NCBI RefSeq assembly: GCF_001619985.1
Contig: NW_017264193.1
Coordinates: 1,059,726-1,123,725 of the forward strand
Source of the DNA: Xylona heveae TC161
Lineage: Eukaryota > Ascomycota > Xylonomycetes > Xylonales > Xylonaceae
Direction: 5' to 3'
DNA: 64,000 bases
Under the pieces are notes generated by a model, which searched no databases, was not told where the DNA came from, and saw only the letters and a list, made by a program, of their open reading frames with translations. Each line of letters opens with the position of its first letter. The stretch's first letter is position 1. The position numbers were made by a program, and so were the translations under genes. Shown in pieces: positions 33,017 to 45,500 of this stretch.

Positions 33017-36000
33017 CTACCTCCGCTCGACCAAGAGCAAATGCATGGCGGCATAAGCCAGAAGAATAAAAGCGCCAGAAAAGACGGCGAGGCCGATAAC
33101 GTCGGACCACAGCGCGAGCACGTCGAAGCCAAAGGAGCTGAGGATAGATGCGCCGGGGACTTCAATGTCGAGGCCGTACCTAGAGAAAGTGAGTTATTAG
33201 TATTAAAGGGATTGAGATTATGATTGGAGCAGGCGTGGAGAAGCAACCAGGCGGGTGGGGAGGGAGCGGAGAATATAGGTAGATAGGAAACCAAAGTGCA
33301 ACATACTTGTGGTCGACTAGCGTGAGATACTTGACTTCGTTGACAATGAGGGCTTCGAAACCGTAGTGGAAGATGGAAAGCTATTGGATACAAGTTAGCA
33401 TGCGGTCGTTATTCTGATAGTGATTGAGTCCGAAGAAGGGCCCGTAAGGATGAAAAATGCGAGTTGAACATGAAATTACTTACAGACTGCAACCAGAGGG
33501 CCGCCTTGGGAATGGCATCGTGGTTGAGCAAGAGACCGGCAAAAAGCAGGCTGAAAAGCATGACCAAGCTGCCAATCAGATTGGCAACGCCGCCATCTTT
33601 GAAAACAATGCCGATGAACAAACAAATTGCAGCGGCAGCGAGGTTGAACAGGACCAGAATGAGAATAAACTTGAAAAACTCTGGCCACGCGGGGATGAGT
33701 CCGACCATCGGATACACAATTGTTCCAAGAATAATGGGCGGGATGAGTCGGAGCGGGACAATGTCGAAAATGACTTTTGCGGCAAAATACGTCACGGGCG
33801 AGTAGTACCCGTTTGCTCTCTCTCGGACAAACAAGAGTCGCTCGGACGCAAACACGGTCAAGCTGGTCAGGGTACTAAAGCCGAACAAAGCAAGCAGAAA
33901 GAAGAAGAGACCAAGGCGGTTCTGGAAGCCCTTGATATCATCCGTGAGACCATAGAAGAGGAAACCAGAGAGCACGGCAAGAAGTATGGCAATGGCGTAA
34001 TGGGCAATCATGAGCATCGGGTTGCGGTAGAGATTCTGCCATGTACGTTTCGCGAGAATCGCGAATTGTCCCAGCCAGCCTACCCGTCTGTAGCCCTTGA
34101 TGCTCCCGCGGTATGAGGAAGAGACTGAGCCGTTGGCGTGGGATGGATCGCCGTCGTGGCTGTTGCCATTCGCGGCAGTAGCGCTCAACACGGTGGTCCG
34201 AATGTCCTCATGCACAGAGCCTGCAACATCAGACGCCTTGTAGCTCTGGATGAGATTATCCAGATCAGTCCCAAACCCATGAGCAGCCGGAGGAAGCTCG
34301 TGAGGATCGTCCAGAATCTGCGGCGGAACTGAGCCCTGCTGGCGGGACAGCTTAAGCCATTGCTGAGTGCTGCTGTCAATTTCGCTACCGGGTATCGCGG
34401 GTTCTTCTTCGGTTCGTGACGTGCTAGGAGTATCTGCACCGCCACTGCCACTCTTCTTCCTGGTATACAATTGGCGATCCTGCTTCTGCTTGAGAGACTG
34501 CCGTCGTCGATTTTTGGGACGAAGGAAAGAGTCGCTCGCACTTCCTGGGCTTCCATTGTCCATGCTGTTGTTTGATGCGCTAGCTATTGACTTGATAGCG
34601 CGTACACTGCTAGAGGCCGTCTGTATGCCGTCAGAAGGCTCATCGAGGAAAGAAGTCTCTGCTGCCGGCGCCGATACGGTATTGCTGGCGTGCATAGTCA
34701 GATCCACGAGATAGTCGGCAATGTTGAATCCAGGAGGACAGGGGTAGCCAAGTTGATCAAAGTAAGACTGGCAGTTGGAGAAAGGGCCCGAGTAGACTGT
34801 TTTGCCGCTGGCGAGGAGCACAAGCTGGTCAAAAAGTGCAACAATGTTCGATCGTGGTTGGTGGATGGTGATGACGACGGTGCGATTATAATTCTTGGCA
34901 AGAGTAACCAGACATTCAACAACATTAAACGCATTGAATGCGTCCAACCCGCTCGTTGGCTCATCCAGGAAGAGAATGCTAGGGCTAGTCACCAGTTCAC
35001 AGGCGATGCCAACTCGTCTCTTTTCACCGCCAGAGATGCCCCGTCCTTTACCCTCTTCGGATCCAATCAGCTGGTCGCGAATGTTGTAGATTCCTAGTTG
35101 CTTCTCGATTTCGTATACTCTTTGCTCCTTTGCAGCGGCGCTCATATCGCGCGGCAAACGAAGGAATGCGCTGTTACTGATGGTTTCGTGAACGGTCAAA
35201 GTCGGCAGCATCGTGTCTTCTTGGTCCACAAAGCCGATGACACTGCGATATTCGTTATCTCCAACTTTTTCGCCATTGACATAAAAGTCTCCTTCAACCA
35301 CACCCCGCTTATTTTTCCGGGCGAGGATGTCGAGGAACGTGGTCTTTCCGGCGCCAGATGCGCCCATGATGGCCATGATCTGACCTGGATGCACAGCGCC
35401 TTGAATGCTGGACAGTAACTTTCTCCCATTCAGATGGTAGCCCACGTTTTCAAAGTGCAAGGCTGCTGGTTTATGGCTCGCTAGTAGTTTCGCAGTCTCG
35501 TCGTCCTCGTCATCGGAGAGGTGAATTGCGCCCCACTTGCTGCGGGCTGAACGTCGAGCGAGGTACCATATCAGCAAGATGACCGCCACCACAAAGAGTG
35601 CGCAACCAGCAATGACACCCGCGATCAAGGGGGTATTAATCTTCTTGACAGGGCGTTGGTAACCAGGTACATCCGTCTGATATAGACACTCGCCCGAGTA
35701 ACAGTTGAGGGTGATGCTCTCGTCGCCGAAAACGCTCTTGATGAGGTCATTCATTGCCGGCTCCTGAAACTTGCTTCCATCGGCGCTACTGCCTCCTTCA
35801 GTCGAGACCGAGCTGAACGAGGCCGGGCCTTTGATCTCCTCTACAAGAAAGTCTCCAATATCGATTGAACCTTCCTCGCCGCAGAGCATTCGTCCAGGAA
35901 TGCATTTACAGTGAATGTTTTTACAATTATAGAGAGTCTCGTTGCGATTATATTCGGTTTTTAGGTCCCAAGAACATTCATCGAGGCTGCAGTAGAAGGA

Positions 36001-36632
36001 TTCGCGCTGGTCGACCCAAACTGAGACACCAATTGTCAGGTCTTTTTCTTGCAAAAGAAAGCAAATGCACTGGGAAGCTTACATTGAAAGTTGCAATCAT
36101 TCCTATCGGCATTGCAAGAAAAGGTGACTTGCGGCTTCTGCTCCTTGAGCTGGTCAAGAATCTTACGGTTGGTGACATCGCACATTTGATAGTTTTCGTT
36201 GACTGTAACTCCCTGGCTGTAACAGACGCCATCTTTACCTTCTGGCATTAGGGCGTTACATGCGTCATTCGTCTTGCACACATTGCAGTTGATGCCGTCC
36301 CAGCCTTCTTTGCAGTTGCAGTACTTTTCTGTTCGAGGCAGACGTTCCTTGCCATCAGCCAAGGATCCGCAGACCGGCTCGGAACAATCTTCGCCTCCGA
36401 ATCCTGGCGGACAAGCGCACTTGCCATTGTACTTGTTGCAGGTGGCGAATTGGGTACATTGGAAAGCGGGTAAAAGACAGTTGAAGCATGGCGGACAGTC
36501 TGCAGGCCGGTCGTTCTGCAAAGCTAAGCTAGCTTGTAAAAGATCATATTGGCTGTAGTTTTGGTAGGCCGCTGCTATTGACAAGCAGCTCAGCGCAACC
36601 AAGGCGCGACTCCAGGAAAACACAGAGCGCAT
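33017..36632 (-). CDS. ADP1: ABCG half-size transporter with extracellular EGF-like domain, Adp1 homologue, 1107 aa
   Basis: Four exons: 36632-36083, 36020-33484, 33380-33307, 33179-33017; phases match. A signal peptide ([22 protein letters not shown]) precedes a Cys-rich ectodomain with EGF-like spacing ([19 protein letters not shown] and [12 protein letters not shown]). A membrane helix ([20 protein letters not shown]) leads to the cytosolic NBD: Walker [10 protein letters not shown] (~402), signature ISGGEKRR (~510), Walker [13 protein letters not shown] (~530). A Ser-rich linker follows, then the ABCG membrane domain and a C-terminus with [15 protein letters not shown]. The last two small exons complete the ABCG end (…[10 protein letters not shown]). 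This layout is that of yeast Adp1, whose substrate is unknown. The last intron (127 nt) and the one before (103 nt) were needed to reach this end. Confidence 0.9.
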
Positions 36633-38188
36633 AGTTGAGATGAGAGATTGCGAATGACCGGGATACCGCCCTCTATCGGGTGACGAAGAGGGCGAAGCGG
36701 AGCAGACAGGTGATGCGTCAAGCTTGCGCAGTAAACGACAGCTGGGGAAGCTCTCTCACGACGGCCAAAGAGTGGACGGTCGCATTCGCAAACAGAAAAG
36801 TAATGTCTAGCAGTAGGCGACAATGATTCTTAACCGCGGTATCATGTCTGGTAGTCCTTTTGTCAAACTCGTTGGAGAAGGATGAGACCGATGAGGCGGG
36901 AAGAAAGCGGGAAAGAGGTCGGCAGGTACAGCCAAGATGTCGTCGTTTGTAGTATATATGATAGCTGGAGAGCGGAGACTGGGGTATATATCATCGGGAG
37001 CTATCGGTGATGGTGCAACAAGCTAATCAGCGTACCAGTACCTGCTGACGTTCTATCAGGTCTGCCTAACGTAACATCAATAGTCGACGTATCGGAGGAA
37101 ATAAGCAAGGGAAATCACTGAATGAATTAGGTAAATATGATCATGATGCTCATTATGTTCTCTTGGAACCTGTCTGACAGAAAATGTATCACATGGTATG
37201 CAGTTCTGGGGGGGATTAAAGGGTACAATACAAGGCAAGGTGGAATTGATACTAACCACCATTCAGTCATGTATAGTCCACCGTAGTACTTCCATTTCAC
37301 CGTGAAAGATGCTTGAAATGATGTAGCATTTGGCTCAGCTCCCCAGGATACTTTGCAAAGATTGGCACAAGTGGAGTCACTTTTGAAGGGAAGTCCTTTG
37401 CAGCTGAAGGGTCCTTATCAAGTGTAGCTGCTAGTAAGAGCACATATATGTCTAGAAGGCTGTCGACTTTTTGATAACGTGGTTATGTGGATGACGCAAC
37501 GCAAGGCGTAAGGCTTTACGGGTGCTTTTGCCCGAAAGATGGAAAGGGGGATACCTGAGTACTCACTGATAAACAAGGGAAGACCACCAGATTTAAGGAA
37601 GATCGCCCATCATGGCCTAACCAATGTGTAGCGAGCTTTCCAAGCAAGGTACAACCAAATCTTAGCGGGAGCAAATGTGTTATGCTTGAGGCCTCGGAGC
37701 TACCAGACGTACAATTGTATGTTTATATTCACTTTACACACCATCTGTCCATTGAGAAAAGAAATTTAATCTAAATGCATAGAACTATTTTGAGGAAATT
37801 CAGATACATAGTATAAGCTATGCTTTATTGAAAAAAGGTAAAGCACTATTTCTAGCGGGACTTATTTGCCCTGGATTCAGGTGCTCTGCCCGCACTAACC
37901 TCCGAGCAACAAAACAGTAAGTTCGTAGCGACACTAAGGTAGCCACTTTTAGTACTTTAGAGGCTCAGGGATCTCTCCCACGCCCTGGCAATGTCATTAG
38001 TGCTTCACACTACTTTGTATTTCATGTCTAGATATTCTTCGACTTATATAAGAGCATAGTAAAATCCTCTGATTCGAAACAATTCAAGAAAAATATTTCA
38101 AAGTTCTCCCTGAAGACTCAGAACACTCTCTTTTAATTTTTTTCTTTTGCTAAATTCTATCATTATCCCCATTTTGCCTTTTTACAAA
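36633..38188. promoter_or_regulatory. Divergent intergenic region between ADP1 and the aminotransferase
   Basis: This is 1.6 kb holding both promoters. No gene was recognised; short frames on both strands are without similarity. AT-rich toward the aminotransferase. Confidence 0.5.
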
Positions 38189-39562
38189 ATGGTTCAGCTC
38201 GAACCCTTCGCTGTGGAGCATGTAAATTCAAATATTCCCTAACCATGCCCTCTCCGGTAAACTCAATAAGCTGATAAAAATAAGTGGATGGATGCCCATG
38301 AGACGACAGCCAAGTACAACATTGCCGAAACGTGCAGTTCTTCAGTGTCCATTCAAGATCTGAGAGCCATTTCCGGAGATACAACTACCGACTTGGCTGA
38401 AGTTCTCTTCCAACGGAAACTCACATACGGACCCATTCCTGGCTCTGAAGAGCTACGTTCCAATGTTGCGAACCTCTATGCGGATGCCCAGTCTTCAGCA
38501 TTACATCTGGATCAAGTGCTGATCTCTTCTGGTGCCATTTCTGCTAATTTTCTCGTCTTGTATTCGCTCGTGGGCAAGGGAGACCACGTTATTTGTCACT
38601 GTAAGCCAAATCCGGCAAAGAATGAAAGAAAGATACTAATGAGGTATATTTAGATCCTACATATCAACAGCTGTACTCGATTCCTGCCAGCTCTGGCGCA
38701 GAGGTCTCTCTCTGGAAAGCAAACCCAGAAAAAGGATGGGCGGTGGACATTGAGGAGCTCAAGCGCCTTATTAAGCCGAATACAAAGCTTATTATTATCA
38801 AGTACGCCCTCTGATTTCCGTGTTCTGTCTCTTGAGCTCATGCTGATTTCTCCGGATAGCAATCCCCAAAACCCAACTGGTGCTGTGCTCTCTCGGTCAC
38901 AGCTTGCTGATATTGTCGAAGTTGCTAGCAAGCAAAATATCACCGTCTTTGCGGATGAGGTCTATCGACCCCTATTTCACTCACTTTCCCCAGCCGGCTC
39001 GGAAATCCCGCCCTCGATTCTTTCCATGGGCTACCCTAACACAGTCGCCACCGGATCTCTCTCGAAAGCTTACTCACTTGCCGGTGTCCGGGTCGGCTGG
39101 ATTGCTTCCCGTAATCCCGACATCATAAAAGCCTGCGCAACGGCGAGGGGTTACACGACTATTTCTGTCAGTCAACTTGATGACAGAATTGCGACTTGGA
39201 CTTTGAGCAAGCCAGTCGTAGAGAAACTATTGGAACGAAACCTTCGCCTTGCACGAACAAATCTTGCCATTCTCGAAGAATTCATGAACAGACACACAGA
39301 CTGCTGCGAGTGGGTCAAACCTGTTGCCGGCACTACCGGGTTTGTTCGGTTCCATAAGAACGGAAAGCCCGTCAATGGTGTCCAATTCTGCGAGACACTG
39401 CAAGATCGCAAGGGTGTCATGCTTTGCCCAGGAGCCCACTGCTTTGGTGAGGAATTTCAGGGATATGTTCGAATCGGATATGTGAGTGAGACGGAGGTAT
39501 TACAAGAGGGATTGAAGGAGCTGGATGCTTTTCTCAAAGACGACTTTCAAACTTTGTTCTAA
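38189..39562 (+). CDS. PLP-dependent aminotransferase, class I/II fold, 399 aa
   Basis: Four exons: 38189-38221, 38285-38600, 38654-38801, 38860-39562. A first exon of 33 nt (MVQLEPFAVEH) is included because its splice to WMDAHETTAKYNIAETC rebuilds the usual N-terminus of this group. Fold-type I marks: NPQNPTGAVLS (substrate-side Asn), FADEVYRPLF (Asp and Tyr that hold pyridoxal phosphate), and SLSKAYSLAGVRVGW with the Schiff-base lysine at about 235. The end GEEFQGYVRIGY carries the carboxylate-binding Arg. Length is normal for the family. The amino donor is unknown; fungal relatives are sometimes labelled capreomycidine synthase-like, which need not reflect activity. No targeting signal is obvious. 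A VBA-type amino acid transporter follows 446 bp downstream on the same strand. Confidence 0.88.
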
Positions 39563-40008
39563 TTTAGAAAGTCGATGCCGCTCAAGCATATTTTGAAATA
39601 TTGGTTTGTATTCATGCATTATTTATATAGATAGATCCTGTCAAACTGTGACATTATCTCGAGAGAATTAATTTCCCCTTTATTTTCAATGCTATAAATT
39701 ACCTCTTGTAGTGTTTCGAGGAAGATTGTGAGATTATCTGTCGGTGACAGGAAACGCCATTTGCGGGGCACCTGTCGGAACGGAGCGACAAATAGTTCCC
39801 GCCTGGGCAACACAATCAAAAATTGATAAGCCAAGCGCTTTGATAGCGAACTTCTGCCAGTCAGACCGAGTGGGATCTGAGAATTACTCCTCCCAGCCAC
39901 TGCTTGACTCACTTTTTGACATTATCTGTATTTCGTGGTCATTATTCACGTTCACTATTGGACTGTATATATCACACGTTTGTGCTAAAGTGATTCAATG
40001 TCATCGTG
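39563..40008. other. Intergenic between aminotransferase and MFS transporter
   Basis: The 446 bp hold the aminotransferase 3' flank and the transporter promoter. Nothing else was seen. Confidence 0.5.
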
Positions 40009-42077
40009 ATGCCCTCCAGCGAAGATATCCCCCCGACGGAGACGTCGCCTCTCCTTGCTAAATCCGACGACGGTATTCCCAAACCCTCTCACGCTTCCAA
40101 TGGTGTCATTCCCAATGCCGCCATTTCGGCGCCAGCAGGCGCTTCTGATTCCATCAGTGGCCACGGCGAAGACGTTGAGCAACAGGGTGGAGAGGACGAA
40201 GACAATGGAAGTAAAGCAAAGGCTGAGGGGATGCCCGAGGTGAAAAAGCGGATGAAATATATTTTACCTGCAATCGCCATTGGCGTAAGTACAGTCATTG
40301 AAACCAATGATAGGGAGGTTCAGTTGAAAACTAAGGGTTATCGTAGATATTCTTATCTGCTGGAGATCAGACAATCATTGTCAGCTCTTATGGTCGAATT
40401 GGCAGTGATCTGAAGGCGTTGAATAAGACATCGTGGATCGCTACAGCGTGAGTTGCTTTTGACCGCACATGCTCAACTGGTATGCTGACACATGTTTCAT
40501 TCGCGCAGATATTTCCTCACGGTCACGTCTTTCCAGCCTCTGTATGGTAAACTGAGCGACATATTTGGGCGAAAGCCGTGCTTGTTATTTGGTTATGCTG
40601 TCTTTGGGCTTGGATGCTTGTTTTGCGGGCTTGCGCGTACAATGGATGAACTTATCGCGGCTCGAGTAAGTGAGAGCGCAGAATTGGGCGAATTAGATTG
40701 GCTTGCTGAAATTGGAAATTGAATAGGCATTTGCTGGTGTTGGAGGTTCAGCCATGACTGTTGTGGTTTCCATTCTCCTCTCCGACGTGGTTCCTCTGCG
40801 AGAACGTGGAAAGTGGCAGGGCTATGTTAATATCATTTATGCTAGTGGAGCTGGTTTTGGTGCTCCATTAGGTATGTTGACTCGGAATCTCTGCGAGAAT
40901 CAAGCTTCTGACGATCAATCACCAGGTGGTATTTTGGCCGATTATATTGGTTGGAGATGGTAAGAAAATCTTGGGTTTACTTTGGTGATCTGTATGGTAA
41001 CCAAACTAGGTCTTTCATCGGACAAGCTCCTCTCACACTTCTAGCCTTTATAGCCGTCTACTTTGCTCTGCAGCTCCCAAAGCGCGATGACTCGCATTGG
41101 AAGGATAAGCTCCGTCGGGTTGATTTCCTTGGTGCCTTTATCTTAGTCGCCGCGGTTTTTACCCTCTTGCTTGGCCTTGATCGCGGAAGCAATGTCGCCT
41201 GGAGCGCCACTATTACTATCGCATCGCTGTCCATATCCTTTCCACTGTTTATCATCTTCGTCATTGTTGAGATGAAGGTTGCATCTGAGCCTTTTGCTCC
41301 AGGACACATTATCTTTGAGAGGTCACTATTTGCCAGCTACCTGTGCAACTTCTTCTCTTTTTCTGGATGGCTAGCCGCACTGTTCTACATTCCTCTGTAT
41401 TTCCAGGCCGTGGATGGTGTGAGTGCTACGCAAGCAGGTCTCCGGCTCCTCCCCTCCATTCTGTGTGGCGTGTCGGGATCCTTGTTTGCAGGCTATCTCA
41501 TGCAGCATACCGGAACATACTATTGGCTCACTGTTGCGGCGTATACATTTTTGGCCGTTGGAATGGTACCAGTCATCCTCTTCTCCGGACTGGTGATGAA
41601 CGCGACAGTCGGAATTATCATCGGCATGATGATTTGCGCCTTCTCCAATGGAATCGGCGTTACTAGTGCATTAATTGCTTTGAGTATGTGCCAATCCCTC
41701 CCATATTCAGCAGTCTTGAGTCTTAACATTTTTCAGTTTCAAATTCAAATAGAGAGGATCAGGCAATAGCCACCGCATGCTCCTATCTCTTCCGTGCACT
41801 TGGTTCCGTTGTTGGAGTCTCACTTTCGTCTACAGTCGTGCAGCAGTCTTTGCGACAGCATCTTCAGAGTTCTTTGACTGGCAAAGAAGCGGAAAAGATT
41901 ATGTTGAGGGTCCGTGAAAGTCTCGAATATATCAAGACTCTGGATCCGGACGTCCGCGAAGTTGTTAGAGACAGTTATGCTCGCTCTACCCGAGCTGGTT
42001 TTGTCCTCATGCTCGTTATTTTGCTCGGTGCAACCTTTTCGAGCTTCTTCATTCGCGAAAAGAAACTTGGAAGTTGA
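40009..42077 (+). CDS. MFS transporter, DHA2-like vacuolar basic amino acid transporter (Vba/Fnx1) type, 575 aa
   Basis: Seven exons: 40009-40284, 40347-40447, 40509-40665, 40727-40871, 40926-40959 (34 nt), 41010-41683, 41737-42077. The N-terminus carries SPLLAK, an acidic dileucine-like vacuolar sorting signal, in a long cytosolic tail. Motifs: AGDQTIIVSSYGRIGSDL after TM1, PLYGKLSDIFGRKPCLL (MFS motif A), GGSAMTVVVSILLSDVVPLRERGKWQGY (motif in TM4-5 loop), PLGGILADYIGWRWSF (motif C region). About 14 membrane segments end in FFIREKKLGS. Relatives Vba1-3 and Fnx1 move lysine, arginine and histidine into the vacuole with proton exchange. Substrate is inferred from family only. Confidence 0.85.
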
Positions 42078-42563
42078 GTACGTTGCTTGGATAGATGTCA
42101 TGATATATATACCCAGGATAGATGAGCCAATAAGATTTGTAAGCTGCCGATATACTGTCAAATAACAGCACATTAGACAGATATATTTCTCGGATGCATT
42201 GAATTAAAGAGATTTCATATTTATTGGCATCGTTTCTATGCTTAAATATCCCACTATTAGCACACAGTGGGTGGTTTGCGCAAGGTTGAAAGTTTGTGGC
42301 TTGCTTCACATTGTCGTGGCGAAGGATCTCGGCTGCAGAGCACTTGAACCTTTTGAAAACATCCCGAACGCTGCAAAGAGGAACAACATCTTCAGCCCAA
42401 CCCGAACTGCTTCCCTCACTCACCTTCTCCATGGATATTAAAGGCGGTAAATCATTTCTTTAACAGCATATTCCTTGACGGGCCGTCGTCGCTGCTGGCA
42501 GTGACTTTTGAGCTCGTCCACTCTGAGGCTGCCACTATTTAATATCTGTGCGGCCCACTGTCC
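42078..42563. other. Intergenic between MFS transporter and ZZ/EF-hand gene
   Basis: This is 486 bp; the likely 3' UTR, then the promoter of the next gene. No gene is supported. Confidence 0.5.
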
Positions 42564-45500
42564 ATGGCTTCAAGCTCAGCTTCAGCGTCGGCGAATGCCA
42601 CTATCTCCCTTTCTCGATATAGACCAGCTGTTCTGTTTATCACGGGCCTCGCTGCAGCATACGGTATCTATTATATTCACAACTACGTCTACACCGACAC
42701 AACATCACAGCTGAATGCGCCGTCGCGTTCTCTCCGTCGACGAAATGCCATCCGCCGTCGGTCAGCAACAGCTCGTCGCCATGCAGGTGAACAACCCCGC
42801 GATTTTGCTGTGCCCTCGGCTGCGGATCCTGACGGCGAAAGTGGTGCCTCTGGAACGGTTACAGGACGTCGCTACGAACAGCCGTCATACGGGATCGCAC
42901 GGGTCGAAAATAGTCAAGGTGGACACGTAGAGTTCCATCTGGCTCCTCAAGTAATTCCAACAGCAGAAGCGATGGAGAATTTCCATGGATTTACTCATGA
43001 TGATGCTCTGAATGCGCGGGACTATCTTGAAAGACTCTTCCTCAATGCCATGTTGGCTGCCGAAATCCCCCGTCAACACACCATAGGCCTGAATGGACCT
43101 GGAGCTCAGATGCTGCGCGCGGAACTTATCCCGCGGGGGTTTAGCCAGCGAAATATTGACGAGGCAATACAAAGGTTCGACGAGGGTGTGGGCCAAGATA
43201 TGGATGGAGGACTTGTGGACGGTGTCTCACAATTACAACCCTCTGATGGGCGTGAGACCGTTGTGGATGGCGACAGCGAATTTTCGTGGCGTGGAGAAGA
43301 GCAAAATCCGACGGCACGGCAGGGTCAGAGCCTGCTAAATCTACTCTACCATATTGCAGAGGACCAGGCTCGGAGAGAAGGCTACGTGCATCGAGGAGTA
43401 ACATGCAACTCATGCGGAAGTATGCCAATTCGCGGCATCCGGTATCGCTGCACCAACTGCATTGATTTTGACCTTTGCGAAACCTGTGAGGCAATGCAGG
43501 TCCACCCAAAAACACATCTCTTTTACAAAGTTCGAATACCCGCGCCCTTTCTTGGAAACCCAAGACAAGCGCAGCCCGTCTGGTATCCTGGGAAACCCAA
43601 TTCAATGCCGCAAAACCTGCCCAATGGTCTAGGAAAACGACTAGTAAAGGAGACGGGTTTTGAGAATTCAGAGATTGATGCTCTCTGGGATCAATTCAAA
43701 TGCCTTGCAAGCAGCGAGTGGCAGGAGGACTCGAACAGGATCCACATGGCTATTGATCGACGGACGTTTGACAAGTGCTTCGTTCCAAACACGGCGCTTC
43801 GTCCTCCTCCCCCTAATCTCATATACGACCGAATGTTTGCCTTCTACGATACCAACGGAGATGGTCTGATAGGTTTTGAAGAGTTCATACGCGGACTAGC
43901 GAGTCTGAATAATAAAAACAAGGATGAAAGACTGCGGCGAGTCTTCCAAGGTTATGATATCGACGGTGATGGTTTTGTAGACAGGAAAGATTTCCTTCGA
44001 ATGTTTAGGGCTTTCTACGCTCTGAACAAGGAATTGACGAGGGACATGGTTGCAGGAATGGAGGATGATGTAACAGAAGGGGGCGGAGCAAAAGAAGTCA
44101 TCCTTAGCAGTCAACCTATCAGCTCGGCCTTCTCTGGTGCGATCCCACCCGGCGAACAATCGCGAACAGGAGAGAGCAAACGCAGAGGTCAGCATGGGGA
44201 TATGGAGCTCATTGACAGCAGCGATGAAGTTGTCAGAGAGAGTGGAAATGACAGAGCCGATCGAAGCCGTGTCATTGCGGATGCGGCTGAACGCTCCGTA
44301 TTTGGATCTGTTGACGCCTCTTCCCCGAGGCAGACATGGGCAGCAATGTTCGACTCTGAGGAAACCACGAATGAAGCTTTGGAGGAAGCTCTGGAAGAGG
44401 CCCTTGCTCAAGCCACAAGACATTCAACTGGAAATCGAAATGGAGTTGGCACTGGCGCTGCAGGTGAGGACGAAGGCAGCGCGGACACTGATGACGGCAA
44501 TGATGATGAAGATGACGATGAGTGGCCGCCTCCTTATGTCACCATTGAGGATGTGGAGGCTGCTCTTGGGGCCTATCTGGCGATCCAGGACATCGAGTCT
44601 AGGGCGGACCGCAAAAAGATTCGGGAGGCAGCACAGAAGAGAATGCGTGATGAGCGTCAGAAGCGACGAGAAGCTGCTCGAGCTGAAGGAGTCCGCGAAA
44701 GATGGCGTCGTCGACAATTTTACCTAGATGAAGAAGATGGTTCTACGGCTCCAGAAGGGATTTTCGAGGATGTAGATAGCGAGGAGGAAGAATTCAAGGA
44801 AAAGAGAAAAGGAGTCAAGGAGACCGATGCACACGAGCACGGTTCGTCCCGAGGACCCTCGCCTCGGTCTCGTTCATCTTCCAAAGTGCGCTTCCAAGAC
44901 GACGTATTAGACGATAACGACTACGAAACTCGCTCCAACCCGTCTACATCCTCTCGCAGCATGATCGTTGGAGAGCGGTGGGGTGGATATGAGATCCCCG
45001 AGGCGGAGAAAGATGTTGGTAAAGAGGTGCTCTACGAAGTCACGCAGCAGGGCTTCAACGAACTACTTGATCCGCTTTTCAAGAAGCGTGAAGACGTCAT
45101 CATGGAAGCCATGGCATCTCGGTCGGAGCGCAAGAAATGGCGAGAACAGTTGAAGCAATTTGAGATGGAGCAAAAGCGAGAGAAGGGCCTACACCGACGA
45201 AGACCAAACTTGTCAACAAGCGTCTCCCAAAGCTACAGTAATGGACACAATACCGATGTGCACGCTTCTCCCTATGTGCAAGCCTCTACCCCTTCGATTG
45301 AACCTTTTCCCACAGTTGACGCAAGCTCGGCTTTGCGGACCGCAATCGAGAGCGAAGGGGACTCGGCAATCATCTTGGGAGACTTCCTTCCGCAAGATAC
45401 TTCAACGCCGCCTCTCTCTACCGCCGAAGCAACAGTATCGCCGGCGGATATACCTGCAGATTCAAGCTCACGTCTTCCAACACCACCTCCTCCGCCACCT

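Noticed and set aside
32563-33110. Glycine-rich frames across the C tract on the minus strand
   Set aside because: Artefacts of the G/C homopolymer; no coding signal outside it.
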